NCBI GenBank assembly: GCA_027030285.1
Contig: JALVFC010000464.1
Location: 1 to 7,685 of the forward strand
Source of the DNA: Thiotrichaceae bacterium
GTDB lineage: Bacteria; Pseudomonadota; Gammaproteobacteria; Thiotrichales; Thiotrichaceae
Direction of reading: 5' to 3'
Length of the DNA: 7,685 bases
The notes beneath the pieces are model-generated. The model saw only the letters and a list, made by a program, of their open reading frames with translations, did no database searches and was not told the origin of the DNA. The translations under genes were made by a program, and so were the position numbers. Shown here piece by piece: positions 5,498-7,685 of this stretch (the first letter of the stretch is position 1; every line of letters begins with the position of its first letter).

Positions 5498-6841
5498 ATG
5501 ATTGTTATGAATACTAATTCACTACTTCCTCCTATATTCCTTGCAACACTATTAAGCACAACAACTGCGATAGCAGTTTCACCCGAAACACCGGTTGCCA
5601 GAAATACAAGCAGTGACCTCACCAGTACAGAAAATCAGACAGCGAATAATGCTGAGGAAACAGACACAGAGAATACATCTGGGGAAACAGAAACAAATGA
5701 AACGGACTCAAAGCCCGCTTTTATTGATATATCAGGTAACCTTTCAATAGAAACTCGCTTCTTTACTCAAAAAGCTTTGTTCCCAGGCCAGAAAAGTGGA
5801 GGTCTTTCAATCAGCCTGCAACCCGAGCTCAGAAAGAGCTGGGACAATGACCGTAAATCATTCACCTTTATCCCCTATTATCGCTGGGACAACCGTGATG
5901 ATGAGCGCACTCACGGCGATATACGCCAGCTGGATTTCACCGTTGCCAGCGGTGACTGGGAATACCAGGCAGGCATAAGCAAGGTTTTCTGGGGCGTAAC
6001 CGAGTCGCAACATCTGGTCGATATTATCAACCAGACCGACAGCGTGGAAAATATCGACGGTGAGGACAAACTGGGTCAGCCCATGCTACGCATTAGTCGC
6101 ATTATGGACAATGGCTCATTGGGACTCTATATCCTGCCCTATTTCAGAGAACGTACTTTCCCCGGCATTGCAGGCCGCCTGCGTTCACCGTTAGTCATCG
6201 ACACCAACAACCCACAATACGAATCCTCTGACAAGCAAAACCACCTGGATTATGCGCTGCGTTGGGAACACACGATGGATGCCATTGATCTTGGGCTTTC
6301 CTGGTTTGATGGCACATCCCGTGAGCCTGATCTTAAGATTACTGGCCCTACATCTGCTACCCCCTACTATCCACAAATCCAGCAACTAGGGCTGGACTTG
6401 CAATACACCGCAGAAGCCTGGCTCTGGAAACTGGAAGCACTGCGCAGGGAAACCCGTGATTCTGGCTATAACGCAGCAGTCGGTGGTTTTGAATACACCT
6501 TCAGTGGCATCAATGACTCAGGCGCTGACCTGGGTACATTGATGGAGTATCACACGGACTCACGCGGCAAAAATGCCAGCTCACCTTTCCAGAATGATAT
6601 TTTTGTGGGCGCACGTCTGGCACTTAATGACACACAAAGCACAGAAGTGTTAGCCGGTGCAATCTATGATCTGGATTACCACAGCAAAACACTGCGTATA
6701 GAAGCCAGCCGCCGCCTTGGTGACAATATCAAGATCAATCTGGAAGCCCAGGCAGTAAGCTCATCAGACCCCAATGACCGTATACTAAATGCCATCAGGG
6801 ATGATGATTTTATTCAGCTGGAAATCCAGCGCTATTTTTAG
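5498..6841 (+). CDS. Outer-membrane beta-barrel protein of the RND-LolA operon (DUF1302-like, porin or export channel)
   Basis: This 447-residue protein has an N-terminal signal peptide (cleavage likely after about residue 26, near TAIA-VS) and starts at the ATG at 5498. A second ATG at 5507 is equally possible, and neither has a strong ribosome binding site. Residues about 28-72 form a Thr/Glu/Asn/Ser-rich acidic linker without hydrophobic residues. From about 75 the chain shows alternating amphipathic strands (ISGNLSIETRFF, FTFIPYYRW, WEYQAGISKVFWG) through to the end. It closes with FIQLEIQRYF, a C-terminal beta-signal with terminal Phe typical of BAM substrates. The segment VFWGVTESQHLVDIINQTD (about 163-181) resembles the WGES...DVVNP element in DUF1302-type outer-membrane proteins that accompany RND transporters. 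It lies 25 nt after the methyltransferase and is last in the operon. Its role is inferred as the outer-membrane exit or insertion point for the cargo. It could instead be a maturation or receptor protein for the complex. Confidence 0.8.
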   Translation: MIVMNTNSLLPPIFLATLLSTTTAIAVSPETPVARNTSSDLTSTENQTANNAEETDTENTSGETETNETDSKPAFIDISGNLSIETRFFTQKALFPGQKSGGLSISLQPELRKSWDNDRKSFTFIPYYRWDNRDDERTHGDIRQLDFTVASGDWEYQAGISKVFWGVTESQHLVDIINQTDSVENIDGEDKLGQPMLRISRIMDNGSLGLYILPYFRERTFPGIAGRLRSPLVIDTNNPQYESSDKQNHLDYALRWEHTMDAIDLGLSWFDGTSREPDLKITGPTSATPYYPQIQQLGLDLQYTAEAWLWKLEALRRETRDSGYNAAVGGFEYTFSGINDSGADLGTLMEYHTDSRGKNASSPFQNDIFVGARLALNDTQSTEVLAGAIYDLDYHSKTLRIEASRRLGDNIKINLEAQAVSSSDPNDRILNAIRDDDFIQLEIQRYF

Positions 6842-6845
6842 CGTT
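6828..6845. terminator. Small hairpin over the operon stop codon, possible terminator between convergent genes
   Basis: CGCTA-TTTT-TAGCG (6830-6843) is a perfect 5-bp stem with a 4-nt loop, extended by one G-T and one A-T pair. It contains the stop codon of the outer-membrane protein gene (6839-6841). T-rich sequence (TTATTATTAATT) follows on the plus strand. The stem is short and only partly GC, so it is a weak candidate. It lies next to the rsmE stop and could act in both directions. Confidence 0.35.
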
Positions 6846-6858
6846 ATTATTAATTCTG

Positions 6859-7590
6859 TTACACATCCCCCCAGGCTGATTGAACCAGTGCAAGCATTGC
6901 AATTGCAGCAGTTTCAGCACGCAATATTCTGCTGCCTAACGAGATCAGGGTGATGTCTTGCTTCTGTATCGCTGCAAGCTCCTCATTGGTAAAACCCCCT
7001 TCTGGTCCAATCAGCACATCAACAGATGACTGTTCTGGATCACTCAGATTGTCAATCGGTACCGCAGCCACGGGAGAAAGCGCCAGACGTAAAGAGGCTG
7101 TTTGCGCAGCCAGATAATCCTGCAATGGAACAGGCGGGAACACCTCCGGAATCCGGTTGCGACCACATTGCTCACATGCATTGATCACCACCGAACGCCA
7201 ATGCTGTAGCTTTTTCTCCATCCGCGACGACTTTATATTGATCACCGTTCTCTGCGTTTGCACTGGCTGGATGCCTGACACCCCTAGCTCAACAGCTTTT
7301 TGAAGGGCAAAATCCATTTTATCCGGCTTGATCAGTGCCAGTACGAGTTGTGTGGTCAATGAAGATTCTCTTTCAACTGGCTCAAAGCCAAGAATCTCAA
7401 TAGATGCGGAACGTCTGCCAACAGAGGTTAACCGAGCCTGATATTGACCGCCTTCTCCATTAAAAAGTGTCAATTTATCATCTGGCTTCAGGCGCAGAAC
7501 CTGAATCGCGTGGCGAAAATTTTTCGCTGAGAGTTCCAGAGTCTGCCCCACTGTTAGTAGCTCGTCTTGAAAAAAACGGGGAAATTGCAT
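6859..7590 (-). CDS. rsmE: 16S rRNA (uracil(1498)-N(3))-methyltransferase RsmE
   Basis: RsmE methylates N3 of U1498 in 16S rRNA, using S-adenosylmethionine, within the assembled 30S subunit. From the ATG at 7590 the product is 243 residues, the length of E. coli RsmE. It starts MQFPRFF, matching the family's usual RxPRF-type start. The N-terminal PUA-like domain covers about 1-70 (HAIQVLRLKPDD, LFNGEGGQY). The SPOUT methyltransferase domain follows, with LALIKPDKMDFALQKAVELG at about 86-105, LIGPEGGFTNEE at about 193-204 and the knot motif LGSRILRAETAAIAML (R224, E226) near the C-terminus. A longer frame starting with TTG at 7650 adds 20 non-family residues. That TTG forms part of a TTGACA -35 box, so the longer start is rejected. 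The gene is convergent with the transport operon, 17 bp away, and is a housekeeping neighbour with no evident functional link. Confidence 0.96.
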   Translation of the reverse strand: MQFPRFFQDELLTVGQTLELSAKNFRHAIQVLRLKPDDKLTLFNGEGGQYQARLTSVGRRSASIEILGFEPVERESSLTTQLVLALIKPDKMDFALQKAVELGVSGIQPVQTQRTVINIKSSRMEKKLQHWRSVVINACEQCGRNRIPEVFPPVPLQDYLAAQTASLRLALSPVAAVPIDNLSDPEQSSVDVLIGPEGGFTNEELAAIQKQDITLISLGSRILRAETAAIAMLALVQSAWGDV

Positions 7591-7622
7591 ACTTGGAAAG
7601 CTCTTGCAGTAATAATCGTGTG

Positions 7623-7650
7623 ATAATCCCAGATTACTATTTTTTGTCAA
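7623..7650 (-). promoter_or_regulatory. Putative sigma-70 promoter of rsmE
   Basis: Reading on the minus strand, TTGACA (7650-7645, perfect -35) is followed after 16 bp by GATTAT (7628-7623, four of six -10 bases). Transcription would begin near 7615, about 25 nt before the rsmE ATG. Confidence 0.5.
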
Positions 7651-7666
7651 GAAAGTGGAATCCTGA

Positions 7667-7685
7667 ATGAAGCAAGGTGTATTTG
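7667..7685 (+). CDS. Possible start of a divergent gene (six codons visible)
   Basis: ATG at 7667 opens MKQGVF and runs to the window edge. AGTGGA at 7654-7659 gives a plausible Shine-Dalgarno about 7 nt upstream. Only six codons are visible, so neither the product nor its reality can be judged. It would be divergent from rsmE and share its promoter region. Confidence 0.3.

Overview
The window looks like a mid-GC gammaproteobacterial chromosome segment. The grounds are a canonical-length RsmE, an outer-membrane beta-barrel ending in Phe, Sec signal peptides with AxA sites, and the overall protein style. I cannot name a genus. There are no rRNA or tRNA genes, no CRISPR array and no transposase gene.

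Layout. (1) Positions 1-872, minus strand: the N-terminal 290 codons of a cobalamin-binding-domain radical SAM protein that runs off the left edge. (2) Positions 873-1224: a 352-bp divergent intergenic region. It holds a 159-bp MITE-like palindromic element flanked by a 7-bp direct repeat (TGGACTT), then a TetR-type operator (CATACCG-AC-CGGTATG) directly upstream of an extended -10 promoter (TGC-TATACT). (3) Positions 1225-6841, plus strand: a tight five-gene unit made of a TetR-family regulator, an RND/MMPL-type inner-membrane transporter, a periplasmic LolA-like protein, a small ICMT/PEMT-like membrane methyltransferase, and an outer-membrane beta-barrel protein. The junctions are an 8-nt overlap and gaps of 22, 10 and 25 nt. 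(4) Positions 6859-7590, minus strand: rsmE, convergent with the operon and separated from it by 17 bp. (5) Positions 7667-7685: possibly the first codons of a divergent plus-strand gene.

How the genes may work together. The plus-strand operon encodes one candidate component for each envelope compartment: a proton-driven RND pump with the acidic residues expected in both membrane bundles, a soluble LolA-fold carrier with a predicted disulfide, and an outer-membrane barrel. A membrane methyltransferase sits in the middle, and a repressor at the front probably binds its own promoter and so controls the whole unit. My inference is a trans-envelope export or lipid-trafficking system for a hydrophobic, possibly methylated, cargo, induced by a ligand of the TetR protein. 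The cargo is unknown. The divergent B12-radical SAM enzyme could be functionally linked or simply a neighbour. rsmE is an unrelated housekeeping gene.
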